A DNA stretch of 64,000 nucleotides, from positions 1 through 64,000 of the forward strand of contig NZ_JAFKLZ010000002.1 of NCBI RefSeq assembly GCF_017304615.1, given 5' to 3'. This DNA is from Sphingomonas sp. Lineage in GTDB: Bacteria > Pseudomonadota > Alphaproteobacteria > Sphingomonadales > Sphingomonadaceae. Position numbers and translations under genes: made by a program. Positions 47,463-56,582 of this stretch are shown here, piece by piece (position 1 is the stretch's first letter; every line of letters begins with the position of its first letter). The notes under the pieces were generated by a model. The model was not told the origin of the DNA. It searched no databases and saw only the letters and a list, made by a program, of their open reading frames with translations.

Positions 47463-47522
47463 CGGAGCGCGCATTTACTTGGTGTCGGCACACAGCGTCA
47501 ACACCGTGACGCGAACCGGGAA

Positions 47523-47546
47523 ACGGCGGGCGTAGCCACCCGCCGT
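47523..47546 (-). terminator. hairpin just after the 47561 gene
   Basis: An 8-base perfect stem ACGGCGGG / CCCGCCGT with an 8-base loop, followed by TTCCC. It starts 14 bases past the stop of the upstream minus-strand gene. Confidence 0.55.
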
Positions 47547-47560
47547 TCCATCGTTTTTGC

Positions 47561-47956
47561 CTAACGGTTCCAGCCGTAGCGATCGTCGCGATAGCCGTCG
47601 CGCCGCGCCTCGCGCAGGTCGCGCAGCACGTCCATCGTCTTGCGCTGCAGCTTTTCGCGGGCTCGCCAGTCATTGCCGTAGCGCGTGCGCTGTTCGAGCC
47701 GGAACAGATCGCGGACGTTGTCGCGCAGATCGCGTGCCTCGCCCCGCGACACGTCACCGCGCTGAATCGCCCGTTCGACCATGTCGCGCACTTGCCACGG
47801 CGTCGGCACCGCCATGCGGTTGCCGCCATAACCTTCATTGTAACCGTAGCCCGGCTGGCCATAGCCGCCGCCCGGATAACCGTATGACTGCGCCATCGAG
47901 GAGCTCGCTGCCAACGCAGCGCCCAGGGCGGCGACCGAAACGAGAACCTTACGCAT
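47561..47956 (-). CDS. exported Gly/Tyr-rich protein with charged helical tail
   Basis: A 131-residue precursor: signal peptide ending SMAQ, a GYG-rich tract (about residues 24-45), then a long charged helix (MVERAIQRGDVSRGEARDLRDNVRDLFRLEQRT). No family is recognised. It is the first transcribed of the region containing argD, with two hairpins between them. Confidence 0.68.
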   Translation of the reverse strand: MRKVLVSVAALGAALAASSSMAQSYGYPGGGYGQPGYGYNEGYGGNRMAVPTPWQVRDMVERAIQRGDVSRGEARDLRDNVRDLFRLEQRTRYGNDWRAREKLQRKTMDVLRDLREARRDGYRDDRYGWNR

Positions 47957-48054
47957 ATCTACCTCCATCCACCGAACATCGGTGTCGAAGGTGTTTCTAG
48001 CGCGCTGGATATGGGAACAGGCTGAACGCGGTTTGCAGCCCCCGTTAAGCCTGG

Positions 48055-48903
48055 TCAGCTCTTGATCTTCCAGCCCTTGTTGAGCAGCCAGTAGCACGCG
48101 ACCGCCAGCACCAGGTCGAGCCCGAACACCGCGATGCTGCCGACCAGGATCGGCGAATCGGCAGTGCCTAGGAACCCGTAGCGAAAGCCCGAGATGATGT
48201 AGAAGAACGGGTTGGCGTGGCTGAAGGCGCGGAACGCGGGCGCGAGGCGATCGACCGAATAGAAGGTGCCCGAAAGCAGGCCGAGCGGTACGATCACGAA
48301 GTTGGTCACCGCTGCCGCATGGTCGAACTTGTCCGCCCAGATCGAGGTCAGGACGCCGAGCAGGGACAGGAACATCGACCCCAGGAACCCGAACCAGAGC
48401 ACCGCCCAAAAATGCCGCGGCCACACGTCGAGACCGTAAAGCGCCATCGCGCACCATACGATGAACCCCACGATGAACGCTCGCGTCATCGCGCCGCCGA
48501 TCAGCCCCGCCAACAACTCCAGCGTCGAGAGCGGCGGCATCAGATAATCGACGATCGTCCCCTGGATCTTGCCGACGAGCAGCGAAAAGCTCGAATTGGC
48601 GAAGGCCGGGCCCATCATCCCCTGGCTGATGATCAGCCCGGGCGCGATGAAATCGCCGAACGGAATCTCGACCCCGCCGACCAGAACGGGCCGTTTTGCC
48701 CCCGTCGCGACGGTGAAAACGACCAGAAACAGCAGGGTCGTGATCGCCGGCGCCCAGATCGTCTGCAGGTGCACCTTGAAGAAACGGCGCACCTCCTTCA
48801 CATAGAGGGTTCTCAGGCCACCCCAGTTCACGCTCCGGATCGTCGGAACGCCCGGGGGCGGCATCGCAGCGATTTTATCGGGCGGAGATGTGGGCGCGTC
48901 CAT
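48055..48903 (-). CDS. ABC-2 type transporter permease
   Basis: 282 residues with six membrane helices and the conserved ABC-2 segment FSHANPFFYIISGFRYGFLG near the end, after GLLSGTFYSVDRLAP. Resembles the YadH/NodJ-type permeases. No ATP-binding partner is adjacent; it lies alone between the argD region and the divergent gcrA. Confidence 0.88.
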   Translation of the reverse strand: MDAPTSPPDKIAAMPPPGVPTIRSVNWGGLRTLYVKEVRRFFKVHLQTIWAPAITTLLFLVVFTVATGAKRPVLVGGVEIPFGDFIAPGLIISQGMMGPAFANSSFSLLVGKIQGTIVDYLMPPLSTLELLAGLIGGAMTRAFIVGFIVWCAMALYGLDVWPRHFWAVLWFGFLGSMFLSLLGVLTSIWADKFDHAAAVTNFVIVPLGLLSGTFYSVDRLAPAFRAFSHANPFFYIISGFRYGFLGTADSPILVGSIAVFGLDLVLAVACYWLLNKGWKIKS

Positions 48904-48971
48904 TGGCCTCGCAGTTAGGCTTTGACGCGGCGGCCCGCAACCGCCCGGAAGACGATTTGAAAAGGACGATT

Positions 48972-49640
48972 ATGAGCTGGACCGACGAGCGGATCGACGC
49001 GCTCAAGAAGATGTGGGAAGCCGGGCAGACGGCGAGCCAGATCGCCGACGAGCTTGGCGGGGTCAGCCGCAATGCGGTGATCGGCAAGGCGCACCGCCTG
49101 GGCCTGCAGTCGCGCCCCTCGCCGGTGAAGCCCAACGAATCCGGCGAAATGCCCGCGCCGGCTCCCGCGAAAAAGGCGGCGGCACCTGCCGCGCCCGCGC
49201 CGCGACCGGCCCCGGCTCCGGTCGCGGCTCCCACGCCCGTTTCGGCCGCGCCGATTTCGGTCAGCACGGATATTGGCGCCCCCCAGCGGCCGACTACGCC
49301 CGAACCTATCCTGCGTTCGGTCGGTCCTGGCGGCTTCGTGCGCCAGTCACCGGGCGAGCAACAGCCGCCGATCACTCCCGCCCCGCCGCGCCGGCTGGTT
49401 CCCGCCAAGCCGTCCCCCGAAATGGCGGACAAGACGAGCCTGCTCGATCTCAACGACAAGATCTGCAAGTGGCCGCTCGGTCACCCGGGCGAGCCCGATT
49501 TCCATTTCTGCGGCGATAAGGTGAACCCCGGCTTCCCGTATTGCGTCGAACATTGCGGCCACGCCTATCAGGCGCAGCTGCCTCGCCGTGATCGACGCCC
49601 CCCGCCGCCCCTGCCGTTCGGCGGGCCGCGCGTTCGCTGA
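48972..49640 (+). CDS. gcrA: GcrA cell cycle regulator
   Basis: An alphaproteobacterial factor that works with RNA polymerase at CcrM-methylated sites. The N-terminal HTH, residues 1-50 (WTDERIDALKKMWEAGQTASQIADELGG, SRNAVIGKAHRLGL), is followed by an Ala/Pro-rich linker (about 60-150) and a C-terminal domain with CKWPLGHPGEPDFHFCG and YCVEHCGHAYQ. The 222-residue length is longer than in Caulobacter because of the linker. Confidence 0.95.
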   Translation: MSWTDERIDALKKMWEAGQTASQIADELGGVSRNAVIGKAHRLGLQSRPSPVKPNESGEMPAPAPAKKAAAPAAPAPRPAPAPVAAPTPVSAAPISVSTDIGAPQRPTTPEPILRSVGPGGFVRQSPGEQQPPITPAPPRRLVPAKPSPEMADKTSLLDLNDKICKWPLGHPGEPDFHFCGDKVNPGFPYCVEHCGHAYQAQLPRRDRRPPPPLPFGGPRVR

Positions 49641-49875
49641 GAATGGGCACGCAGCCTGCGCTATAGCGAAAGCCGGACTCGCGACATCGGACAGCGGCTC
49701 GCGCGTCCGTTCCGTTTGATGGCGTAGCGCGCCATCCGTCACCTTCCGCCCCCGAATCAGCCATATTAGGGTATGCGGCTCGTTAACCGCAGCCCTTTAC
49801 CCAACATAGTGTCCTCGCCCGTCAATACGCTGCCGAAATGGTCGCATCGACCGTCAACGGGCGGGTACTTGGACA

Positions 49876-51186
49876 GTGAAAAAAGCAATTACTGGCGTGA
49901 TGGCGCTTCTCGTGGCGGGTACGGCATTCGCCGCCGCCACCAAGGCGGGCAGCAATGCCGCCGGCGCGGGTCTCAAGAAAAACATTGCGATCATCAGCGT
50001 CTTCGATCCGACGCCGATGGCCGCGCCCACGCCGACCCCGACACCGACGCCAGCCCCGATGGGCGCGCCGCTCGGGGTCAGCATTGCATCGCCGTCGATC
50101 GATGGCCAAGCCGCGATCGCGTCCGGCATCGACGTCGCCAACTATCTCCAGGCCGCATGGGGCAATGGCGCGATCCCCGCGCACGAGGATGACGTCGGCG
50201 CGTTCCGCTTCCTCTGCGCGCCAACGCACAATTCGTATGACGATCCGATCGTCTATCCCGGCCAGCCCGGCAAGTCGCATCTTCACACCTTCTTCGGCAA
50301 CACGCTGGCCGGGGCGAATTCGACCTACGCGTCGCTGCGCACGACGGGCGACAGTTCATGCAACGCCCTGCTCAACCGGTCGGCCTACTGGATTCCGTCG
50401 ATGATGAACGGATCGGGCAAGGTGGTGATGCCCGATTATCTGGCGGTCTATTACAAGCGCATGCCGTCTAGCGATCCGCGCTGCAAGACGCTGGCGACCG
50501 CCTGCGTACCGTTGCCGCGGGGCTTACGGTACATCTTCGGCTACAACATGTTCGACCCGGCGAGCACGCCCACCAACATCGCCAAGCGCTGGTGGAATTG
50601 TGACGGGACCGGCGCCGTGTCAGGCCACTTCGCGTCGATCAAGGAAGCGCTCGCCGGCTGCCCGGCGGGCTCGCGCCTCGGCGCGGTGCTGGTCGCGCCC
50701 GATTGCTGGAACGGCAAGGAGCTCGACAGCCCCGATCACCGCAGCCACCTGGCATATCGCGTCTATGACGAATACGCCCAGCCCAAATGCCCCGCCGGCT
50801 ATCCCTATATCATTCCCGAATTCCAGCTCGGCGCTTGGTATACGACCGATACGACTGCGGCGAACTGGTATCTGTCGTCCGACCGCATGCCCGGCATGAC
50901 GCCGAGCGAGCCGGGTACCACCTTCCACGCCGACTGGTTCGGCGCCTGGGAGGACAGCGTCCTCGCGTTGTGGACCAACAACTGCATCGAAAAGCTCCTG
51001 AGCTGCACGGGCGGCGATCTGGGCAATGGGCAGCAGATCAAGATGCTGGCCGGCTATAATTACGGCACCACCACGACGCTGGTCGACGTCCCCTCTGCGT
51101 CGGGCGCCACTACTCTTGCCTCAACCGCGTCCAGCACAACCACCGCCAGCCTAGACACCAGCACGCTAAAGATCGCCAAGCGCTGA
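49876..51186 (+). CDS. DUF1996 domain protein, secreted
   Basis: A 436-residue exported protein. Signal peptide (KKAITGVMALLVAGTAFAAA), then a Pro/Thr linker, then a DUF1996 domain with GAFRFLCAPTHNSYDDPIVYPGQPGKSHLHTFFGN and RSAYWIPSMM. A Ser/Thr-rich C terminus follows. The family is known mainly from fungi and some bacteria and has no assigned activity. GTG start at 49876. A terminator hairpin follows. Confidence 0.88.
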   Translation: MKKAITGVMALLVAGTAFAAATKAGSNAAGAGLKKNIAIISVFDPTPMAAPTPTPTPTPAPMGAPLGVSIASPSIDGQAAIASGIDVANYLQAAWGNGAIPAHEDDVGAFRFLCAPTHNSYDDPIVYPGQPGKSHLHTFFGNTLAGANSTYASLRTTGDSSCNALLNRSAYWIPSMMNGSGKVVMPDYLAVYYKRMPSSDPRCKTLATACVPLPRGLRYIFGYNMFDPASTPTNIAKRWWNCDGTGAVSGHFASIKEALAGCPAGSRLGAVLVAPDCWNGKELDSPDHRSHLAYRVYDEYAQPKCPAGYPYIIPEFQLGAWYTTDTTAANWYLSSDRMPGMTPSEPGTTFHADWFGAWEDSVLALWTNNCIEKLLSCTGGDLGNGQQIKMLAGYNYGTTTTLVDVPSASGATTLASTASSTTTASLDTSTLKIAKR

Positions 51187-51195
51187 CGACACTCC

Positions 51196-51230
51196 GGGCG
51201 ACCGCATTTCGGCGCGGTCGCCCATTGTTG
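51196..51230 (+). terminator. terminator after the DUF1996 gene
   Basis: A perfect 10-base stem GGGCGACCGC / GCGGTCGCCC (51196-51205 and 51214-51223), 8-base loop, followed by ATTGTTG. It starts 9 bases after the stop and separates this gene from parE. Confidence 0.8.
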
Positions 51231-51287
51231 TGGATAAGGGACGCCGGCGCGCTTGCGTCGGGGATTCGCGGCCTCGTATAGCGGGCC

Positions 51288-53270
51288 ATGTCCGACGATC
51301 TGTTCGCCTCCTCTCCCAAGCCGGCCGGCGACTATACCGCCTCCTCGATCGAGGTGCTGGAGGGGCTCGAACCCGTCCGCCGCCGCCCCGGCATGTATGT
51401 CGGGGGGACCGACGAGCGCGCGCTGCACCATCTCGCCGCCGAAGTACTCGACAATGCGATGGACGAAGCGGTCGCGGGTCATGCGACGCGGATCGAAGTA
51501 ACGCTCGACGTGGGCAACCGCATCACGATCACCGACAATGGCCGCGGCATGCCGGTCGACGAGCATCCCAAATTCCCCGGCAAGTCGGCGCTAGAGGTGA
51601 TCCTGTCGACGCTGCATTCGGGCGGCAAGTTTTCGGGCAAGGCCTATGCCACGAGCGGCGGCCTGCACGGCGTCGGCATCAGCGTGGTCAACGCCTTGTC
51701 GGTGGATACGGTGATCGAGGTCGCGCGCGACCGCCAGCTCTATCGCCAGCGGTTCAGTCAGGGGCAGACGCTCGCGCCGCTGGAAACGGTGGGCCCGACG
51801 CCCAACCGGCGCGGCACCTCGGTCGCCTTCACGCCGGACCCGGAGATTTTCGGCCCCGAACTGCATTTCAAACCCGCGCGGCTCTACAAGCTGGCGCGGT
51901 CGAAGGCGTATCTGTTTGCCGGCGTCGAGATCCGCTGGAAATGCGATCCTGCGGTCATCACCGACGATACGCCCGCAGAAGCGGTGTTCCAGTTTCCCGG
52001 CGGCCTCGCCGATCACTTGAAGGAACAGATCGGCGACCGCGAGACCGCGACCGCGCAGTTCTTCACGGGCAACCAGGACTTTCCCGGTGAGAATCAGGGC
52101 CGCGTCGAATGGGCGGTGGCGTGGCCGCTGTGGAGCGACGGCAGTTACAGCTGGTATTGCAACACCATCCCGACACCCGACGGCGGCACGCACGAAGCGG
52201 GCCTGCGTGCCGCGCTCGTCCGCGGCATTCGCGGGTTCGGCGAACTGGTCGGCAACAAGAAGGCCAAGGACATCACCGCCGACGACGTGATGACCGGGTG
52301 CGAACTGATGCTGTCGGTCTTCATCCGCGATCCGCAATTCCAGAGCCAGACCAAGGACCGCCTCACCAGCCCGGAAGCCGCCGGCCTCGTGGAGAAGGCG
52401 GTGCGCGACCATTTCGACCATTTCCTGTCGGACAACATGGACCGCGGCAAGGCTCTGCTCGCCTATGTCGTCGAGCGGATGGACGAGCGGCTCGCGCGCA
52501 AGCAGGAGCGCGAGGTCAAGCGCAAGTCGGCCACCTCCGCGCGCAAGCTCCGCTTGCCCGGCAAGCTGACCGACTGCTCGGCGGACGACCCCAAGGGTAC
52601 CGAAATCTTCATCGTCGAAGGTGATTCGGCGGGCGGCTCGGCCAAGCAGGCCCGCGACCGCAAGACTCAAGCGATCCTGCCGATCCGCGGCAAGATCCTG
52701 AACGTCGCGTCGGCCACATCGGCCAAGATCCTTGCCAATCAGGAAATCGCCGACCTGACGCTCGCGCTCGGCTGCGGCACACGCAAGGATTGCGAGCCCG
52801 ACAACCTGCGCTACGAACGCGTCATCATCATGACCGACGCCGATGTCGACGGCGCGCATATCGCGACGTTGCTGATGACCTTCTTCTTCCAGGAAATGCC
52901 CGATCTGGTGCGGCGCGGGCACCTCTATCTCGCGCAGCCGCCGCTCTATCGCCTGACCGCGGGGACCAAGAGCGCCTATGCCCGCGACGACGCGCACCGC
53001 GCCGAGCTGGAGGCGACCGAGTTCAAGGGCAAGAAGGTCGAAGTCGCGCGGTTCAAGGGGCTGGGCGAAATGAACCCGGGCCAGCTCAAGGAAACGACGA
53101 TGGACCCGAAGGCGCGGAGCCTGATCCGCATCACGCTGCCCCAGGAATATGAGGAGCGCGCTGGCGTCAAGGATCTGGTCGACCGGCTGATGGGCACCAA
53201 TCCTGCGCACCGTTTCGCCTTCATCCAGGAAAACGCTGCGCGACTGGACGAGGAAGCGATCGACGCTTGA
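51288..53270 (+). CDS. parE: DNA topoisomerase IV subunit B
   Basis: Type IIA topoisomerase ATPase/TOPRIM subunit for decatenation. It has 660 residues. GHKL ATPase motifs (VLDNAMDEAV, DNGRGMP, GGLHGVGISVVNAL), then TOPRIM with EGDSAGGSAKQARDRKTQAILPIRGKILNV and MTDADVDGAHI. No partner parC in the window. A serine hydrolase gene follows 16 bases downstream. Confidence 0.96.
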   Translation: MSDDLFASSPKPAGDYTASSIEVLEGLEPVRRRPGMYVGGTDERALHHLAAEVLDNAMDEAVAGHATRIEVTLDVGNRITITDNGRGMPVDEHPKFPGKSALEVILSTLHSGGKFSGKAYATSGGLHGVGISVVNALSVDTVIEVARDRQLYRQRFSQGQTLAPLETVGPTPNRRGTSVAFTPDPEIFGPELHFKPARLYKLARSKAYLFAGVEIRWKCDPAVITDDTPAEAVFQFPGGLADHLKEQIGDRETATAQFFTGNQDFPGENQGRVEWAVAWPLWSDGSYSWYCNTIPTPDGGTHEAGLRAALVRGIRGFGELVGNKKAKDITADDVMTGCELMLSVFIRDPQFQSQTKDRLTSPEAAGLVEKAVRDHFDHFLSDNMDRGKALLAYVVERMDERLARKQEREVKRKSATSARKLRLPGKLTDCSADDPKGTEIFIVEGDSAGGSAKQARDRKTQAILPIRGKILNVASATSAKILANQEIADLTLALGCGTRKDCEPDNLRYERVIIMTDADVDGAHIATLLMTFFFQEMPDLVRRGHLYLAQPPLYRLTAGTKSAYARDDAHRAELEATEFKGKKVEVARFKGLGEMNPGQLKETTMDPKARSLIRITLPQEYEERAGVKDLVDRLMGTNPAHRFAFIQENAARLDEEAIDA

Positions 53271-53286
53271 TCTTCGGGAGGTAGAG

Positions 53287-54591
53287 ATGCGCGGACTGAT
53301 CGGACTGCTATTGCTCGCGGCCACGCCGGCGACCGCACAGACCCCGCCGCCACCGCCTTCCACACCCGCTACTACTGCCGCTGACCCGGCGATCATCGCG
53401 CGAGCCGGGGAACTGCCGTCCCTGATCGCGGGAACCACGGCGTTCGACAGCTTTTTCGCGCCGTCGTTCCAGGCAGCGATTCCCAAACAGAAATGGGATA
53501 CGCTCATCGTCCAGTTGACCGGCCAATTGGGGAAGCCGCTCGCGCTGGAATCCTTCACCGCCGCGAACGCCTTGTCGGGCACCGCGCGAGTCAAGTTCGA
53601 GCGCGGCGTCGCCAACATCCAGCTCGCGATCGAACCGACCGCGCCGCACCGGGTCAGCGCGCTGCTGTTCGCCGGTTTCGAAATTGCCGGCGACAGCGTC
53701 CAGAAACTCGCCACCGCCTTCCGTGCGTTGCCGGGCAATAGCGGTTTCGGAATCTATGCGCTGGACGGCAATGCGCAGCGGTTGCTGGCGGGGTACAATC
53801 CCGATCGGGCAGCGCCGCTGGGATCGGCGTTCAAGCTCTGGGTCCTGGGCGAACTGACGCGCGAGGTCGCGGGCGGCGAGCGCAAATGGGCGGAAGTCGT
53901 GCCCGTCGGCCCGGCCTCGCTCCCCTCCGGCATCACGCAAAGCTGGCCAGCGGGCAGCCCGGTGACAATCCAAACGCTCGCGACGCTGATGATCTCGATC
54001 AGCGACAATACCGCGACCGATACGCTCGTGGCGTTGGAGCGTCGCAAGCTCGACGCGTTCGTCGCGCGGGTCGGCACCCCCGACCTCGCGCCGATGATGA
54101 CGACGCGTCAGATGTTCGCGATCAAGTCGAGCGCCAACGCCGACCTGGCCGAGGCATGGGCGAAGGCGTCGCCCGCCGATCGCCGCAAATTGCTCGACGC
54201 CAACGCCGCGCGGCTCGCCAGCACGCCAGTGGACGTCGCATTGTTCGCGACGGGCAGGCCGATCGCGATCGACACGCTCGAATGGTTCGCGACCCCCGCC
54301 CAGACCGCGGGCGTGCTTGATTGGCTGCGCACGAAGGGCGGCGATACCGCGCTGGCGCTGCTCGCCATCAACCCGGGCGCCGATCCGGCGACGCGCGCGA
54401 AGTTCGATTATGTCGGGTTCAAGGGCGGGTCGGAGCCGGGCGTGCTGACGCTCAACTACCTTGTGCGGCGCAAGGACGGGCGCTGGATGGCGATCGTCGG
54501 CAATTGGTCTCGCAAGGACGCCGGCGTCGATACCGGCGTGTTCGCCCAGATGATGACCCGCGCTTTGATCCTCGCGGCGGCGATGCCCTAG
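53287..54591 (+). CDS. beta-lactamase-fold serine hydrolase
   Basis: 434 residues, signal peptide ending ATAQ. An N-terminal domain of about 130 residues precedes a class A beta-lactamase-like (PF13354) domain. SxxK is SAFK (S180, K183), the SDN loop is SDN at 239-241, and the third box reads KGG (379-381) instead of KTG. It may be a penicillin-binding-like or esterase enzyme rather than a true beta-lactamase. Confidence 0.86.
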   Translation: MRGLIGLLLLAATPATAQTPPPPPSTPATTAADPAIIARAGELPSLIAGTTAFDSFFAPSFQAAIPKQKWDTLIVQLTGQLGKPLALESFTAANALSGTARVKFERGVANIQLAIEPTAPHRVSALLFAGFEIAGDSVQKLATAFRALPGNSGFGIYALDGNAQRLLAGYNPDRAAPLGSAFKLWVLGELTREVAGGERKWAEVVPVGPASLPSGITQSWPAGSPVTIQTLATLMISISDNTATDTLVALERRKLDAFVARVGTPDLAPMMTTRQMFAIKSSANADLAEAWAKASPADRRKLLDANAARLASTPVDVALFATGRPIAIDTLEWFATPAQTAGVLDWLRTKGGDTALALLAINPGADPATRAKFDYVGFKGGSEPGVLTLNYLVRRKDGRWMAIVGNWSRKDAGVDTGVFAQMMTRALILAAAMP

Positions 54592-54594
54592 GGC

Positions 54595-54861
54595 CTAGTC
54601 CCCCCGCATCCGCCGCGCGTGGTAGGCGGTGCGAAACGCGATCGCGGTGATCATCAGCATCACGCCGAGCGCGATCACCACGAGCGGCACCAGCACCGGG
54701 ATCGCCGGCCACACCTGCGCGCGCAGCAACGCGATGGCCGCGCCGAAAATCGTCACGCCGACACTGCCGAGCCGGAGGCCGCGCACCACGTCACGCAATT
54801 CCCGGCGATAGGCGGCGAGTTCCGCCGGATCGCTCAGGTTCGGGGGCGGGCGGCCTTCCAT
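54595..54861 (-). CDS. small two-helix membrane protein, unknown
   Basis: 88 residues, with two hydrophobic helices (about 36-55 and 57-77) and a basic C terminus (AYHARRMRGD). Its start at 54861 lies inside the 3' end of the GNAT gene (28-base overlap), so translation may be coupled. No family recognised. Confidence 0.6.
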   Translation of the reverse strand: MEGRPPPNLSDPAELAAYRRELRDVVRGLRLGSVGVTIFGAAIALLRAQVWPAIPVLVPLVVIALGVMLMITAIAFRTAYHARRMRGD

Positions 54862-55391
54862 TCGTCCTCCAGCAAGCCCCAGATCAGGCTGTCTCGGACG
54901 CCGATATGCGTCTCCCACTCGGCGCGCAATGTCGCTTCGAGCGTGAAGCCGAGCCGCTTCACCACCGCGATCGACGGCGCATTGTCAGGGTCGGTATCGG
55001 CGACCACCCGGCGCTGGCCTTCGGAAAACAATAAGTCGATCAGCGCCGCGACCGCTTCGGTGACATAGCCCCGCCCCCAATAGGGCCGAGACAGGATGTA
55101 GCCGATCTCGGTCACCTTGCCCTGGCGCTTCTCGTAGCTCGCCACGGTGCCTATCACCGCCGTACCGAGCGCCGTGTCGTCACCTTTCAACGTGATCGCC
55201 CAAGCGCGCCACGCGGTATCGGCGATCGCCTTGGTCACGCGGTCGCGCGTTTCCTCGATCGACACGGTCGCAGGGCGCGAACCATAGGTGTTGGCATCGA
55301 CGTCGGAGTACATCGGATGCAGCGCTTCGGCGTCATCGACCCGGAGCGCGCGCAACACTAGCCGCTTGGTCTCCATCACCGGCAGGCTCAC
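54834..55391 (-). CDS. GNAT acetyltransferase, RimJ/RimL-like
   Basis: About 185 residues of the acetyltransf_3 type: METKRLVLRALRVDDAEALHPMYSD, the acetyl-CoA loop in GYILSRPYWGRGYVTEAVAALIDLLF, and DTDPDNAPSIAVVKRLGF. The GTG start at 55391 overlaps the preceding LysR stop by GTGA; an ATG at 55376 is the alternative. Substrate unknown. Confidence 0.88.
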   Translation of the reverse strand: MSLPVMETKRLVLRALRVDDAEALHPMYSDVDANTYGSRPATVSIEETRDRVTKAIADTAWRAWAITLKGDDTALGTAVIGTVASYEKRQGKVTEIGYILSRPYWGRGYVTEAVAALIDLLFSEGQRRVVADTDPDNAPSIAVVKRLGFTLEATLRAEWETHIGVRDSLIWGLLEDEWKAARPRT

Positions 55392-56179
55392 GCCCCCAGC
55401 GCCTCCACGAGCGCCTTGACCTTCTTCTGCCGCCATTGCGGAAGCGGGGCGACCAGCCAGTAGCCGAGGCGATAGGGCTTCGGCTCTCCGACCGCGACGA
55501 CGCGGCCACTGGCGAGATCGCGGCGGGCGAGGAGTTCGGGGACGGTCGCGCGCCCCAGCCCCTCCGCCGCCGCGTCGATCGCGAGGCCGGCGTCGGCGAC
55601 GCGGACCAGCGACACCGAATCGTCGTTAAGGCAGCCGGGCCACGAAATCCGCGTATCCGCGCCACCGCCGGGCCGTGCGATCGTCACCATGCCGTCCGAT
55701 TCGAGCGCCTCACCCTCATGCTCGCCCGGCCCTTCGCCCCAGCGCACGGCGAGGTCGAGATTGGCCTGGGTGAAGTCGAGTTCCTCGTCGGCGGCGATCA
55801 GCACGAAACGAAGTTCGCCGTCGTCGCGCGAAATCTCCGCAAGGCGCGGCATCAGCCAGCAATGCAGCACGTCGCGCGGAGCGGCGATGGTCAGCGACTT
55901 GGACGACTGCCCGGCCTGCATCGCACGCACGGCTTCCTCGAACTGCAGGAACCCCTGGCGCAGCGCGTCGAGCCCCGCCTCACCCTCGGGCGTCAGTTCG
56001 AGGCCCTTGGTGGTGCGGCGAAACAGCACGACCCCCAGAGTATCCTCGAGCGCGCGGACTTGCTGGCCGACCGCCGCCGGCGTCACCGCCAGTTCGTCCG
56101 CCGCGCGCGTGAACGACAGATGCCGCGCCGCCGCGTCGAGCACGCGCAGACCATTCAACGGAAGGTGGGTCCGCTTCAC
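55388..56179 (-). CDS. LysR family transcriptional regulator, GcvA-like
   Basis: 263 residues with an N-terminal HTH (LNGLRVLDAAARHLSFTRAADELAVTPAAVGQQVRALEDTLGVVLFRR) and a LysR substrate domain. Its ATG overlaps the apaG stop by 4 bases. Such a regulator inside an operon without divergent targets may act elsewhere. Confidence 0.9.
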   Translation of the reverse strand: MKRTHLPLNGLRVLDAAARHLSFTRAADELAVTPAAVGQQVRALEDTLGVVLFRRTTKGLELTPEGEAGLDALRQGFLQFEEAVRAMQAGQSSKSLTIAAPRDVLHCWLMPRLAEISRDDGELRFVLIAADEELDFTQANLDLAVRWGEGPGEHEGEALESDGMVTIARPGGGADTRISWPGCLNDDSVSLVRVADAGLAIDAAAEGLGRATVPELLARRDLASGRVVAVGEPKPYRLGYWLVAPLPQWRQKKVKALVEALGA

Positions 56180-56574
56180 GCCCCCACCGCCGGCGCGAGC
56201 AACGCGAAGCGCGGGATGTCGACGTCGAACGCCGATCCGTCCTCGGCAATCATGTGATAGCTGCCCTGCATCGCCCCGCTCGGCGTCGCGAGCGGGCAGC
56301 CCGAGACATAGTCGAACGACGCGCCCGGCGCGATCACCGGCTGTTCGCCGACCACGCCCTCGCCCTCGACCGAATGGCGCGCGCCGCGCCCGTCCGTGAT
56401 GACCCAGTGGCGCGTCAGCAGCTGGACGGTGGCCGAGCCATTATTCTCGATCCGCACGTGATACGCCCAGAACCATCGTCCCCGCGCCGGCTCCGACTGT
56501 TCGGGCAGGAAGCTGACCGAGACGCGTACCACCACGCCGCGCGTTTCCGCGACATAGGGGAACAGCGCCTTCAT
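56176..56574 (-). CDS. apaG: ApaG domain protein
   Basis: A 132-residue FN3-like protein with VSVSFLPEQSEP, RWFWAYHVRIENNGSATVQLLTRHWVITDGRGARHSVEGEGVVGEQPVIAPG and CPLATPSGAMQGSYHM, matching ApaG along its length. Associated with Co/Mg resistance and phosphate metabolism in other bacteria, role uncertain. It is 8 bases after metZ. Confidence 0.94.
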   Translation of the reverse strand: MKALFPYVAETRGVVVRVSVSFLPEQSEPARGRWFWAYHVRIENNGSATVQLLTRHWVITDGRGARHSVEGEGVVGEQPVIAPGASFDYVSGCPLATPSGAMQGSYHMIAEDGSAFDVDIPRFALLAPAVGA

Positions 56575-56582
56575 CGCGTCGC

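Noticed and set aside
47463-47522. A leader peptide gene before argD
   Set aside because: The open frame ends conveniently before the hairpin but has no start codon with a ribosome site, so I mention it only within the leader finding.
51591-53738. A 715-codon minus-strand frame
   Set aside because: Antisense to parE and the serine hydrolase; no family-like motifs.
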